Assembly (NCBI GenBank): GCA_021107945.1
Contig: JAIORV010000052.1
Location: 1 to 64,000 of the forward strand
Length of the DNA stretch: 64,000 nucleotides
Reading direction: 5' to 3'
Source: Vulcanimicrobiota bacterium
GTDB taxonomy: Bacteria > Vulcanimicrobiota > JAJTBE01
Positions 42,740 to 51,337 of the stretch are shown piece by piece. The translations under genes were made by a program, and so were the position numbers. How positions within the stretch are numbered: position 1 is the stretch's first letter; the number at the start of each line of letters is the position of its first letter. The notes under the pieces were generated by a model. It worked only from the letters and a program-made list of their open reading frames with translations. It made no database searches and was not told the DNA's origin.

Positions 42740-43459
42740 CTATTCACCGGTCTTCTTTTCCTCCCTGTATTTTTTCAGAATTGTCGTATAGGTGGTTTTT
42801 ACGCCGGGCGGAGGCTCTTCTATTTCCATTATTTCCTTGACCCTGCCCACTCCTTTTGCATACCATTGGTATGCGGTGAATTTTCCTCCATCGGGAGTGG
42901 TCCCGTGGGATTCGATTTTCAACGCTTCAAATTCTCCCGCAGGTGTTATGACTTTCTCTTTCTCTTTCACCCAGAAAGTCGTATCCATTACCAGATTTGC
43001 CCTCTTGACCTCTTTCAGCCAACTTTTACCCACCTTCAGGGGAAATTGCAGAATAAGTTTTGGAGGCTCTATCTCCTGCTCCTTATATTCCAGAGATTTG
43101 TGCTTCATGCTGTATTCATAATACCCGATCATTTTCAGGTAAAGTCCTGACTCAGGGTCAATATGGTAATATTGCTTGGGTCCCTTTTGCGCCTGTGTTA
43201 TTGTCTTGAGAACATAACAGGGAACACCGTTGACATCCTCCGTGCCAGTTACTTTCAACATCTCCAGTGCTTCCTGAGGCTCTTCCGCTCCCACTTTCAT
43301 TTCAATGGAGTATATCCACACATTGCCTGTCTTGAAATTGATATATTCAGGAGATTCATCCAGCTCTTTTTTATTTGAGCAGGAAGTTACAAGGATCATT
43401 ATCGAGAGAAACATTATAAATATAATTGAAATGACAGGATCTCTGAAATTTCTCATCAT
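42740..43459 (-). CDS. Putative lipoprotein
   Basis: 239 residues. Signal peptide with hydrophobic core IIFIMFLSIMILV and lipobox VTSC (Cys at about residue 27), so predicted to be lipid-anchored. The mature part is beta-rich, with repeated patterns such as GNVWIYSIEM, GTEDVNGVPCYVLKT, YHIDPESGLYLKMIGY and FPLKVGKSWL. These resemble periplasmic substrate-coupled beta-sandwich proteins (DUF3108-like), but I am not sure of the family. TSAL-type motifs or catalytic residues are not apparent. Upstream of dcd in the same direction; the pairing may be accidental. Confidence 0.7.
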   Translation of the reverse strand: MMRNFRDPVISIIFIMFLSIMILVTSCSNKKELDESPEYINFKTGNVWIYSIEMKVGAEEPQEALEMLKVTGTEDVNGVPCYVLKTITQAQKGPKQYYHIDPESGLYLKMIGYYEYSMKHKSLEYKEQEIEPPKLILQFPLKVGKSWLKEVKRANLVMDTTFWVKEKEKVITPAGEFEALKIESHGTTPDGGKFTAYQWYAKGVGRVKEIMEIEEPPPGVKTTYTTILKKYREEKKTGE

Positions 43460-43566
43460 CCCGTTTTTTTCTCCGGGAATTTCATTTTTACAGTTAACAA
43501 TCTTTTTCTTTGCGTTATTTGCAGATTTGCGGTCTATTTTAAATCCTCCTTATATTCTTCTCATCA

Positions 43567-43624
43567 CGTAGCGCGGGTCTTTAGACCCGCAAATATATAG
43601 GGAGGTCTGAAGACCTCAGCTACG
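43567..43624. repeat. Double-palindrome REP-like element
   Basis: CGTAGC (43567-43572) and GCTACG (43619-43624) bracket two palindromes, GCGGGTCTTTAGACCCGC and GAGGTCTGAAGACCTC, giving a cruciform or two-hairpin structure. The GTAGCGG/TTTA-centred palindrome style recurs at 1950, 14729-14785 and 19163-19188. Confidence 0.65.
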
Positions 43625-43717
43625 TTTTTGGACCGAATTCAAGCCCTGAAACATTAAAGTTTTACAAATTAATTCATTATCCTTTTATAATCGGTAGATG
43701 TTAGGGAATCCGCCCGG

Positions 43718-43915
43718 GTGCACATTGTCGTTGATAAGAGTGTTCTTGATTTCATTAATGTTGCACTTAAAAAGGAGAACCTGCGCAACATCAGAACTGT
43801 GTTATCAAGGGCGGGTGGTGTATCTCTTCCCACAGATTCACATGATGAGGTTTGCCTGCCGGGAATGAAAACGGGGATCAAATCAATTCTTTCTTATGGT
43901 TTCAGTATTGTTTAA
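43718..43915 (+). pseudogene. Remnant of a duplicated methyltransferase domain
   Basis: An open stretch of 65 codons (first possible start GTG) reading VDKSVLDFINVALKKENL, then RNIRTVLS, TDSHDEV and ending KSILSYGFSIV. It matches the methyltransferase half of the next gene (IDKSVLDFINVVKQKENL, KNIRTVLS, PDSCDEI, DAILSMGF) but lacks the AdoMet motif I before it and about 45 residues in the middle (from the LGTLHC to RIDA region). So it is the trace of a tandem duplication with deletions. Its TAA is immediately followed by the ATG of the full-length gene at 43916. Confidence 0.8.
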
Positions 43916-45376
43916 ATGAATTTCGAAGGTGACATTCCTATTACCATATTCAAAAAAACAAATTTTAGACAAAATTACAGTAATTTAGTTTCGACTTCAA
44001 TAATTCCAATAATTCTTTTTTTCTTTCTATTCTGCCTGTCTGGCGCCTGTGTAAAAAAGGAAGATAAAAAAGATAAGTCGCTCAAAATAAATATAAAGAG
44101 AGAAAAAGCAATCCCGACTCCCAAGAAAAGCCTGGAAAATATGGTTCTTATTCCTGCAGGCGAATATATAATCGGTAGCGGCCTGAAAAATGAAAGAAAC
44201 AAGGAAAGAGTCAAAATAGATGCCTTTTATATCGATAAATACCCGGTAACAATAAAAGATTATAACAAATACTTGAAATCCACAGGCTCTACTCCTGCTG
44301 ATTATCTGCGCGATCTTAAAAGCATAGGCTCTCCCGATTGCCCTATTACCGGGCTGACATACAAACAAGCGGAAGCATATGCAAGGTGGCGAGGAATGCG
44401 ACTTCCCACCGAGGAGGAGTACGAAGCATCTGCAAGAGGCAAGGATGGTTTTTTATATCCCTGGGGAAATAAATGGGACAAAAATAATATTGATGCTAAT
44501 TGCAAGAAACCGCATCCTGTGGGGAAATATCCGGAAGCTATAAGTTCTTTCGGTCTTCACGATACAGTCGGAAATGTTTTTCACTGGACATGTACACCGA
44601 TTACATTGAATTTATCCGCCAATATTGAATCGGGGAAGGTTATAAAGGCAGGCAGTTGGACATATTTCCCCAAAAAAAACAAATGCACCTTCAGAACAAT
44701 GTATTCCGATATCAATCATTCTTACTGGATTGGGTTTCGATGTGTGAAACCTGTGGATAAGAAAAACGACCCCAATTTAATGAATACAAAGAAATGGAAT
44801 ATTCCCGGCCCTGATGCGAAGTATTTTGATACAACCGAGGGCACAAGGGCGATGCTTACATATCAGCTTTACCCAAAAAGAGTGTTGCCCACCGATATTG
44901 AGGAGCATTTATCTCACTTAAAAGGGGAGAAGGTTGTTGCCGATGTGGGATGCGGCATAGGTTTTCTCACATTCAAGCTTTCCCGGCAGTTGAAAAACAG
45001 GGGAAAAGTATATGCTGTGGATATTGACAAAAGCGTCCTGGACTTCATTAATGTTGTGAAGCAAAAAGAGAATTTGAAAAACATCAGAACCGTGCTGTCA
45101 AAAGAAGATAATATTTCATTACCACCTGACTCATGCGATGAGATATACCTTCTTGGCACATTACACTGTTTGAGGAGAAAGGAAATAGTGAAGCCTTTCA
45201 TCGAGAGTTGTCATATGGCATTGAAGCCCGGGGGATTACTGATTGTTATAGATTCAAGAGGGTATGATATAAAGGACAGAATAGATGCTATCCTGTCAAT
45301 GGGTTTTGACGCAAAAGAACAGCACCTCAATGATGATATCCCCAATGCTATATATATAAAAAGGGGGGCAAGGTAA
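43916..45376 (+). CDS. Lipoprotein with FGE-sulfatase-like and methyltransferase domains
   Basis: 486 residues. A long N-region then hydrophobic IIPIILFFFLFCLSGAC: lipobox LSGAC, predicted lipid attachment. Residues 70-285 form an FGE/SUMF1-type domain (MVLIPAGEYIIGSG, DKYPVTIKDYNKYL, RWRGMRLPTEEEYEASARG, YPWGN, DTVGNVFHWT, GFRCVKP). The paired active-site cysteines of true formylglycine-generating enzymes are not evident, so it may be a binding or other C-lectin-like domain. Residues 295-486 are a class I methyltransferase (VVADVGCGIGFLTFKL, VDIDKSVLDF, LKPGGLLIV). A methyltransferase would be expected in the cytoplasm, which conflicts with a lipoprotein anchor. No clear Shine-Dalgarno sequence. 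Confidence 0.8.
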   Translation: MNFEGDIPITIFKKTNFRQNYSNLVSTSIIPIILFFFLFCLSGACVKKEDKKDKSLKINIKREKAIPTPKKSLENMVLIPAGEYIIGSGLKNERNKERVKIDAFYIDKYPVTIKDYNKYLKSTGSTPADYLRDLKSIGSPDCPITGLTYKQAEAYARWRGMRLPTEEEYEASARGKDGFLYPWGNKWDKNNIDANCKKPHPVGKYPEAISSFGLHDTVGNVFHWTCTPITLNLSANIESGKVIKAGSWTYFPKKNKCTFRTMYSDINHSYWIGFRCVKPVDKKNDPNLMNTKKWNIPGPDAKYFDTTEGTRAMLTYQLYPKRVLPTDIEEHLSHLKGEKVVADVGCGIGFLTFKLSRQLKNRGKVYAVDIDKSVLDFINVVKQKENLKNIRTVLSKEDNISLPPDSCDEIYLLGTLHCLRRKEIVKPFIESCHMALKPGGLLIVIDSRGYDIKDRIDAILSMGFDAKEQHLNDDIPNAIYIKRGAR

Positions 45377-45445
45377 GGAAAGAAATCTGGTTTGGGATCT
45401 GAATAGCAACAAATTGCCATGGTTTATCTCAATTTCAATAATCCT

Positions 45446-48400
45446 TTATAATATTTTTGAATATCCTCCATATTTCCCATTAATTATTTTTCTCTCCCGG
45501 GTCGATAATCCATATAAATCATATATCATATTGTCAATTTCTCCGTCTATCTTGCTTATTTCATTGTCCATACGTCTCAACCTGTCCGAGTAGGAATTGA
45601 AGAAACTTCTCAAATCAAGTGATTTACCTTTCAAATCAACATTTTTCGATTTTAAATAAGAAATAAAATCCTCAAAATCTTTTTTATATAGACACTTATC
45701 CGGGTGTTTTATAATAATGTCGTACTCGTAATTCAATTGATCCCGGAAATTTTCAAGATTGTGATGTAACAAGTCAATATTTTTTATGATTTTTCCGGCG
45801 TACTCAATCAACTTTTCCTTTTCACTAAAAGTATCATAATCTTTATAAATAGGCAGTGGAAAAATGAATTGCTTATTTGCGGAATAATAATTCCCCCTGA
45901 ATCTCACGCTGGAAATCCTGAAAATATAATCAAGTAATCTGGAATTTATTATTGCCGAAAGCATGTATGTATTCTCAATGGAATTATTAACAATTATTCC
46001 GTTGACATCAACATTATCAAGACAAAATATACCGTCAAAGTCAATAATACATTTCAACCTGTTCACCAATCTTGGAACGCAGATTTTTCTCTTGTTCTGT
46101 CTATAAATATTCTGATTTCGCCCAAATGCATACCACTTATCATGATCCATCTTCCCCTTTTCCCTGCCACGTAAAATTTCCTCATTTTGTTTTAAATATT
46201 TGTATGTAAGCGGGTATCTCTCACTTATCTCATCTTCGGCAAATAAACTCGCCGTATCGTTGTGAATCTCGTACGGGAATATTATGTATTTATTAATAAT
46301 CGGGGTGGCATACCTATCCACATCTTCTCCCGATATGAGAGGTCGTAATATGGGGCATTTTTCCAGGATAACCTCGCTGTTTTGAGATTTTGAATACAAT
46401 CTTATGGTGTTGTCCTCTTCCTTTATTTTTGAGAGAATATACACATCATCGGCGCTTGTCTGGACGCCCACGAATATCTTCTTTACAAGATTTCCCAGCG
46501 GGATTGAATTCCTGTATATCCTGTCAAAATCAATCCCCTGTTCCGTGATAAATCGCCAGGGTTTGCCGGAATAATTTATTATTTCAAATTTTCCATATTT
46601 ACAACGGGAATCGATGAAATCATCTTCGAAGATAATGGGCAATTCTTTTTCCGGTTTCTCGAGCTTTTCGATTTTTCTGTATTCAATTTCATTATTTTCT
46701 TTTCCGGATAAAAACAGCAGGTTTGTATATGTTGTCTGTCGGGGAAATATCTGGTTGTCACCGAAGTCAATAATCTCCTCGACAAGCTTTTGTCCCGAAA
46801 GCATATTCCTGAGCTTCTCCCCGTAGTCCAGGCTATAGAATTTATTTGGCATTATGTATGACAGCTTCCCGTGTTCCTTGATTAATTGCAGTCCCTTTTC
46901 CACGAATAAAATATATATATCAAAATTCTTGAATGGTGTTACAAAGGTTTTCCTGTAATATTTCTTCTCCTCATCATCAAGGCTTTGAATCCTTACATAA
47001 GGAGGATTTCCCACAACGCAGTCAAAACCGGGGGTTTCCAGTTCTCCCGTCCGGTCAAAGAAAATCTCCGGGAACTCCAATTCCCAGTGGAAGAATCGTT
47101 TCTTCTCGGCAATTTTCTGGGCGATGAGGAACCTTTTCTGATCAACTTCCCTGAGGCTTTTTTTATAAGCTACATCCATAGCCCGACCCAGTGCCGCGTT
47201 TCTGACAATCCGGTTATTCCCCGACAGTATCTCCGCCAGCTCGCCGAAATGCTGTGCGGAATCGACATGCAATCTCTCCTTTGTAGGCTCCATCCACTTG
47301 CATGTTTCCTCGTATAATCGAGCCGATTCTTCCACTTCACTGATGGTTGAATCGGTCATCTCCGAGACCAGAAGCAAATTTGACACCGCCATGAGAAATT
47401 GCATATACCTTCTGGATGTGTCCGGAATATGTGAAGAGATATTTCCCGATCCTATCAGGGAATTTCCGCATTTTAAATGATGATCCAGAAATGACAACGG
47501 CGCGCCCAGAGTGAAGGAATCCAGCCACAAGGATAATTTTGCAAGCTCCACCGCCATAGGATTGAGATCCACGCCATAGACACATTTCTTGAGAATTGTT
47601 CTTTTTATCAACTTATCATCGGTCAATTTTTCTTCATCAATCCTGACGCCCTGCCTTTCCAGGTCCTCAAGAATCGATTTCCTTGTTTTCTCTATGTATT
47701 TCATCAGGGGACTTGACGGATTCTGACTGACATAATCACATAGCCTGTTTGAAATAAAATCAACCGCGCCTACAAGAAAATGCCCCGATCCCATTGCCGG
47801 ATCAAGAATCCTTATATTGAACTCTTCCATAACTTCTTTTTGGATTTTCTCAATTTCCGGCCTTAATAATCGGCGGATTTTGAATGTGTCATCGGTTCTC
47901 CTTGCTTCTTTCAGCTTCTTTTTGATTTCTTTTTCCAATATTTTTATTTTGTCTATCTTTTCCTCAATCACCGGGGAAACGGTTTTCCTTATAATGTATT
48001 TCACGATATAATCGGGTGTATAATATGAGCCATATTGTTTTCTCTCTCCCATTTCGTTGGAAATATAAGCTTCGCCCTTTTTCCGGATCAACTCACATTT
48101 TCCCCTGTTTCTTTTCGATAAAGGTTTCCATATTTCGCGCCCGTTTTTGTCTCTGAGAAGAGCCATTTCTTTATCAGCAATTTTAATATTAAATTCCAGG
48201 AGTCCCTCATAAATCTCACCAAGGTGCCTGACCCCCAGGGAAGTATAATCGACAAACCCGGAGGCTTTTTCTTCAGATGTTGTCTCGCTGTCGAGAAGCA
48301 ATGAGCAAAACGCTTCCGCAAGTGGAATATCTGTCAATTCATTGTCTCTGAGGAATTTCAATCCTTTATCAAGGTATCCGCCTGAGTCCCTGAAAAGACC

Positions 48401-49516
48401 ACCATTATAAATGGGTAAATTACATGACGGATCGCCCCTGTTTATCTTTTTAAAGAGTGTCCTCAATTTTGCCCAGATTCCCAGCCCGTCTTTATCCAAT
48501 TCACCTTTTTTTAATTTCTCAATTGCCTCGTTTGCGATCTTACTCATGCTGAATTCATGGTAATCCGGCTGATTTACAGGCAGAAGTCCCCTTGCCTCCG
48601 CATAAAGGACGAAGAGCAATCTGAACAGCAAGGTCAGCGTGGCCTCAAATAATGTGCCTTCGATTTCACCTGATTCATCGTGAATATCTTTAAAATTTCT
48701 TCGATAATATAAAAATCCGTCTGCGATTTTTTCAAATATGCTTTCATATATTCTGTCTTTTATTATTTCTCCGATTTCGCTGGAGTATTGTATGCTACCG
48801 TGGAGTATCGAATCAAGCCTTGATTTGTTGTATTGAGGTATTATATCGTGAGAGCGCTCTCCAAAAATGATATAGAAATATTTAAAGCCTTCCTTATCAT
48901 CTCTATTAATGACTTCTTCAAGGTCAATCTCAAAATAATTTCCCGCCCAATTCGAGGAAAGAGTTGTATGAAGCCTCCATATTTTCCCGTTTGTCAATAT
49001 CCCCCAAATATGCTTTGAAAATTTAGAAATCCTTTCATATATGTCCGTAATATACCCGGTCATCTGTGTTGTCGGGTTGATGAATCCAATTTCCCTTTTT
49101 ACAGGATTCAACGGGCTGTTCCAGGATTTTGATTCAGACACAAATATTGCATTTTCCCAGTATTTCAAAAGATTCTTCCGGTTTTTCCTCGATTTTTTAT
49201 AATCATCAATAGATTTGAATAATGCCTGATCCGGATGTTTGGTCTTGCCTCCTCTTTGTGTTCTCACCTGGCAATCATAATACATGCCAAGCACTTCTGT
49301 GAATATCGGTCTTATAAACCTGTCTTCCAGCTTCGCTTCTTCTCCTGGCAAGTCCAGTTTCTCATCTTTTATCCTGTGATATAACTCTTTCAATTTATTG
49401 AAATGCCGGTCAAGCTCATCGTCATCAACATCCCATAACAATGGATTCATCGGGAGTCTTTTTTCGAGGAAATAATTTGAAAAAAGCCCCTGGTTGTTGA
49501 AAGAATATGTCTCCAA
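45446..49516 (-). CDS. Type IIG restriction-methylation enzyme
   Basis: 1356 residues. N-terminal PD-(D/E)xK nuclease pattern (HPDQALF, Asp96; VSESK, Glu128-Lys130), helical linker, then a gamma-class N6-adenine methyltransferase with motif I DPAMGSGHFLVGAVDFI near residue 573 and catalytic NPPYVRI near 837. From about residue 1020 there is a TaqI-like target-recognition region ending in a coiled coil. Cutting and methylation in one chain define type IIG (Eco57I-like). No separate specificity or accessory subunit is adjacent. It starts with TTG at 49516, backed by AAGGAGTG six bases upstream. A second restriction system lies at 20009-22483. Recognition site not readable. Confidence 0.88.
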   Translation of the reverse strand: METYSFNNQGLFSNYFLEKRLPMNPLLWDVDDDELDRHFNKLKELYHRIKDEKLDLPGEEAKLEDRFIRPIFTEVLGMYYDCQVRTQRGGKTKHPDQALFKSIDDYKKSRKNRKNLLKYWENAIFVSESKSWNSPLNPVKREIGFINPTTQMTGYITDIYERISKFSKHIWGILTNGKIWRLHTTLSSNWAGNYFEIDLEEVINRDDKEGFKYFYIIFGERSHDIIPQYNKSRLDSILHGSIQYSSEIGEIIKDRIYESIFEKIADGFLYYRRNFKDIHDESGEIEGTLFEATLTLLFRLLFVLYAEARGLLPVNQPDYHEFSMSKIANEAIEKLKKGELDKDGLGIWAKLRTLFKKINRGDPSCNLPIYNGGLFRDSGGYLDKGLKFLRDNELTDIPLAEAFCSLLLDSETTSEEKASGFVDYTSLGVRHLGEIYEGLLEFNIKIADKEMALLRDKNGREIWKPLSKRNRGKCELIRKKGEAYISNEMGERKQYGSYYTPDYIVKYIIRKTVSPVIEEKIDKIKILEKEIKKKLKEARRTDDTFKIRRLLRPEIEKIQKEVMEEFNIRILDPAMGSGHFLVGAVDFISNRLCDYVSQNPSSPLMKYIEKTRKSILEDLERQGVRIDEEKLTDDKLIKRTILKKCVYGVDLNPMAVELAKLSLWLDSFTLGAPLSFLDHHLKCGNSLIGSGNISSHIPDTSRRYMQFLMAVSNLLLVSEMTDSTISEVEESARLYEETCKWMEPTKERLHVDSAQHFGELAEILSGNNRIVRNAALGRAMDVAYKKSLREVDQKRFLIAQKIAEKKRFFHWELEFPEIFFDRTGELETPGFDCVVGNPPYVRIQSLDDEEKKYYRKTFVTPFKNFDIYILFVEKGLQLIKEHGKLSYIMPNKFYSLDYGEKLRNMLSGQKLVEEIIDFGDNQIFPRQTTYTNLLFLSGKENNEIEYRKIEKLEKPEKELPIIFEDDFIDSRCKYGKFEIINYSGKPWRFITEQGIDFDRIYRNSIPLGNLVKKIFVGVQTSADDVYILSKIKEEDNTIRLYSKSQNSEVILEKCPILRPLISGEDVDRYATPIINKYIIFPYEIHNDTASLFAEDEISERYPLTYKYLKQNEEILRGREKGKMDHDKWYAFGRNQNIYRQNKRKICVPRLVNRLKCIIDFDGIFCLDNVDVNGIIVNNSIENTYMLSAIINSRLLDYIFRISSVRFRGNYYSANKQFIFPLPIYKDYDTFSEKEKLIEYAGKIIKNIDLLHHNLENFRDQLNYEYDIIIKHPDKCLYKKDFEDFISYLKSKNVDLKGKSLDLRSFFNSYSDRLRRMDNEISKIDGEIDNMIYDLYGLSTRERKIINGKYGGYSKIL

Positions 49517-49605
49517 ATTTTTACACTCCTTATTGTCAGGTTATTATTCACCGCAGAGGTTATTGAAACAATCCTGTCCGGGATTAAATCCACACACGGC
49601 AGGCT

Positions 49606-49944
49606 CTACGATGCCAGTCCTTTTGTCAGGCAATATATCGCCTCTTGATTCAAGCTCACTCTCTCCTCGGCGGCTCTTTCCGCAAGACGCCGATGAAGGG
49701 ATTTCGGCGCCCTGATATATATAGTGCCACTATATTCTTTCCTGCTGAGAGGCTCAGGTATCGGGTCCCCATCTTCTTCCTGTATCCTGCAGTAATCCTC
49801 GAAAACTTCTTCAATTTTTTTTAACGCTTCCTCAGGAGATTCGGCGAATGCCGACAGGGAAGGAATCTCCTTTATATACGCCACGAAGTCCCTATCTTCG
49901 GCATCATAAAAAACTTCAATTTTATATTCATAAAGATTTCTCAA
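49606..49944 (-). CDS. HicB-like antitoxin with C-terminal DNA-binding helix region
   Basis: 112 residues. The N-terminal half is the HicB RNase-H-like fold (YKIEVFYDAEDRDFVAYIKEIPSLSAFAESPEEALKKIEE). The C-terminal half, from about 72, is a ribbon-helix-helix motif (YIRAPKSLHRRLAERAAEERVSLNQEAIYCL). Such proteins neutralise HicA mRNA interferases and repress their own promoter. No hicA is found up- or downstream, so this is an orphan antitoxin or a regulator. It starts with TTG at 49944 with GGAGG upstream and follows the restriction gene's promoter side. Its promoter region contains an operator-like palindrome. Confidence 0.85.
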   Translation of the reverse strand: MRNLYEYKIEVFYDAEDRDFVAYIKEIPSLSAFAESPEEALKKIEEVFEDYCRIQEEDGDPIPEPLSRKEYSGTIYIRAPKSLHRRLAERAAEERVSLNQEAIYCLTKGLAS

Positions 49945-49967
49945 GGTTATACCTCCTCACAAACAAT

Positions 49968-49995
49968 TGATAGCATATAAGCTATCATCTGTCAA
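49968..49995 (-). promoter_or_regulatory. HicB-gene promoter with embedded palindrome
   Basis: On the minus strand TTGACA (49990-49995) stands as -35 box. The perfect palindrome TGATAGC-6-GCTATCA (49968-49987) fills the spacer and ends at the expected -10 zone (TATCAA, 17 bases below). This is the layout of an autoregulatory antitoxin operator. Confidence 0.6.
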
Positions 49996-49998
49996 GAT

Positions 49999-50028
49999 GG
50001 CTATAATCTTTAGGATTGGATTATAGCC
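49999..50028. repeat. Ten-pair inverted repeat upstream of HicB promoter
   Basis: GGCTATAATC (49999-50008) and GATTATAGCC (50019-50028) are perfect complements around a ten-base centre. It could be a second operator or a terminator for the region between the divergent hicB-like and HD-GYP genes. Confidence 0.55.
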
Positions 50029-50098
50029 TTTGTAGTAGTATCGTCTCATCCCGATTCCCTTTATTACGAGAGTTAACAAATTGTTAATATTAACTGGA

Positions 50099-50127
50099 TT
50101 GTCATTGGCGCTGAAATGCAGTAGAAT
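50099..50127 (+). promoter_or_regulatory. Promoter of the HD-GYP gene
   Basis: TTGTCA (50099-50104) and TAGAAT (50122-50127) with a 17-base spacer, 41 bases before the start codon at 50169. TTAACAA/TTGTTAA (50073-50087) lies just above as a possible operator. Confidence 0.55.
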
Positions 50128-50168
50128 AAAAGGCACGGAAAACTATACTTTCTTTGGATTAGAGGATT

Positions 50169-50999
50169 ATGAACATAAGAAATGTTGACATACAGCGGGG
50201 GGATAACGCCTTTCGAAAGCCGATCTCAGGAGGTAATTTGAAATCTCCGGGTTCGCTTTATGATTGTAATGATCAGTTGGTAAAAAAAGAAAGCAATAAT
50301 CTGAAGCTTATAGATCCCCAGTCGATTGGAAATATCAATAAGGGCAAAGAGACTGAAAACAAAGGGCTTGGAGCCTCTGAGCTGACCGGCAAAGCCGGCA
50401 CAATTGCCCTCGATGCCGCTCTTGGCATTGTTTCTTCACCTCTCAGGTCATTTCCCGGGCTTCTGCAGACTCTCCAGGTCAAAGATAACTATACCCGCTG
50501 GCATGTTAAGAGGGTGGCGGAAATCTCATCACAACTGGCAAAAGAATTAAAGCTATCGCCGGTAGAGGTGAAAAGAGTTGAGAAGGCAGCAGTCCTTCAC
50601 GACGTAGGCAAGATACTGACGCCGGATAAAATCCTGGGAAATCAGGGTCCCCTGGATGATAAGGGATGGAAGATAATGAAAAGGCACGTTACGGATAGCG
50701 TCAAGCTTCTATCCGGGGTAACGGGCGGCGTAGATGACAAGGTAAAGGAATATGTTGGCGCACATCACGAACGATGGGACGGAAAAGGATACCCCAAAGG
50801 CCTGAAGGGAGATCAGATACCCCTGGGAGCACAGATTATTGCCATCGCCGATACTTATGACGCCATAACAACAGATCGCTCATACCAAAAGGGCAGGTCG
50901 AAGGATGATGCTCTGTCTCTTATGTCTAAACTTGAGGGACAGCATAATCCAAAGGTGCTGAAAACTTTTCTGAGGATGATGGGTTACAGGGAAAACTAG
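50169..50999 (+). CDS. HD-GYP domain phosphodiesterase
   Basis: 276 residues. After about 100 low-complexity residues comes an HD-GYP domain: HVKRVAEISSQLAKEL, the metal motif LHDVGK, then HHERWDGKGYPKGLKGDQIPLGAQIIAIADTYDAIT, the HHExxDGxGYP signature. It should hydrolyse cyclic di-GMP (or a related cyclic dinucleotide) to lower the second-messenger level. No receiver or sensor domain is attached and there is no membrane anchor, so input must come through the N-terminal region or partners. A good promoter precedes it and the gene seems monocistronic. Confidence 0.92.
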   Translation: MNIRNVDIQRGDNAFRKPISGGNLKSPGSLYDCNDQLVKKESNNLKLIDPQSIGNINKGKETENKGLGASELTGKAGTIALDAALGIVSSPLRSFPGLLQTLQVKDNYTRWHVKRVAEISSQLAKELKLSPVEVKRVEKAAVLHDVGKILTPDKILGNQGPLDDKGWKIMKRHVTDSVKLLSGVTGGVDDKVKEYVGAHHERWDGKGYPKGLKGDQIPLGAQIIAIADTYDAITTDRSYQKGRSKDDALSLMSKLEGQHNPKVLKTFLRMMGYREN

Positions 51000-51337
51000 A
51001 TAGAGGGAATCTCTTTTATATATACCTATATACGCCACGAAGCTGCGAATGTCGAGGCTGGAAGCTTCTCCTACAGTCAATACCCCTGAATTAGCGAGTC
51101 AATATTTGAGTGATGCCAGTGTTGGTGTTGGATTACAACCACAATATTCCGATAATATCATCCACCGTTGACCGTTATTGTTAACAGTTGTTTAATATTG
51201 CCTTTGTCGCCTTTAGGAAAAGGCTCCTACAATTAGAGCCCTGCCCTTGTCGCTTTTGGGGAAGGCGTGCAGGAGTGGCGTCTTACCGTAATAATCGAGG
51301 CTGGAAGCCTCTCCTGCAAATTGGCGATCTGAACGAT
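51000..51337. repeat. Spacer with GAGGCTGGAAGC repeats
   Basis: Contains CGAGGCTGGAAGCTTCTCCTACA (51053-) and CGAGGCTGGAAGCCTCTCCTGCA (51297-), near-direct repeats each with an internal palindrome. The same unit in reverse lies inside the long family A copy near 36480. Another related piece, AAAGGCTCCTACAATTAGAGCC, lies near 51220. No gene seen. Confidence 0.5.

Noticed and set aside
45446-49516. PglX (BREX) methyltransferase
   Set aside because: An N-terminal nuclease pattern is present and no BrxA, BrxB, BrxC or PglZ homologue is nearby, so type IIG fits better.
49606-49944. A complete hicBA toxin-antitoxin operon
   Set aside because: I looked in both directions for a small HicA-like ORF and found none; the neighbours are the restriction gene and HD-GYP gene.
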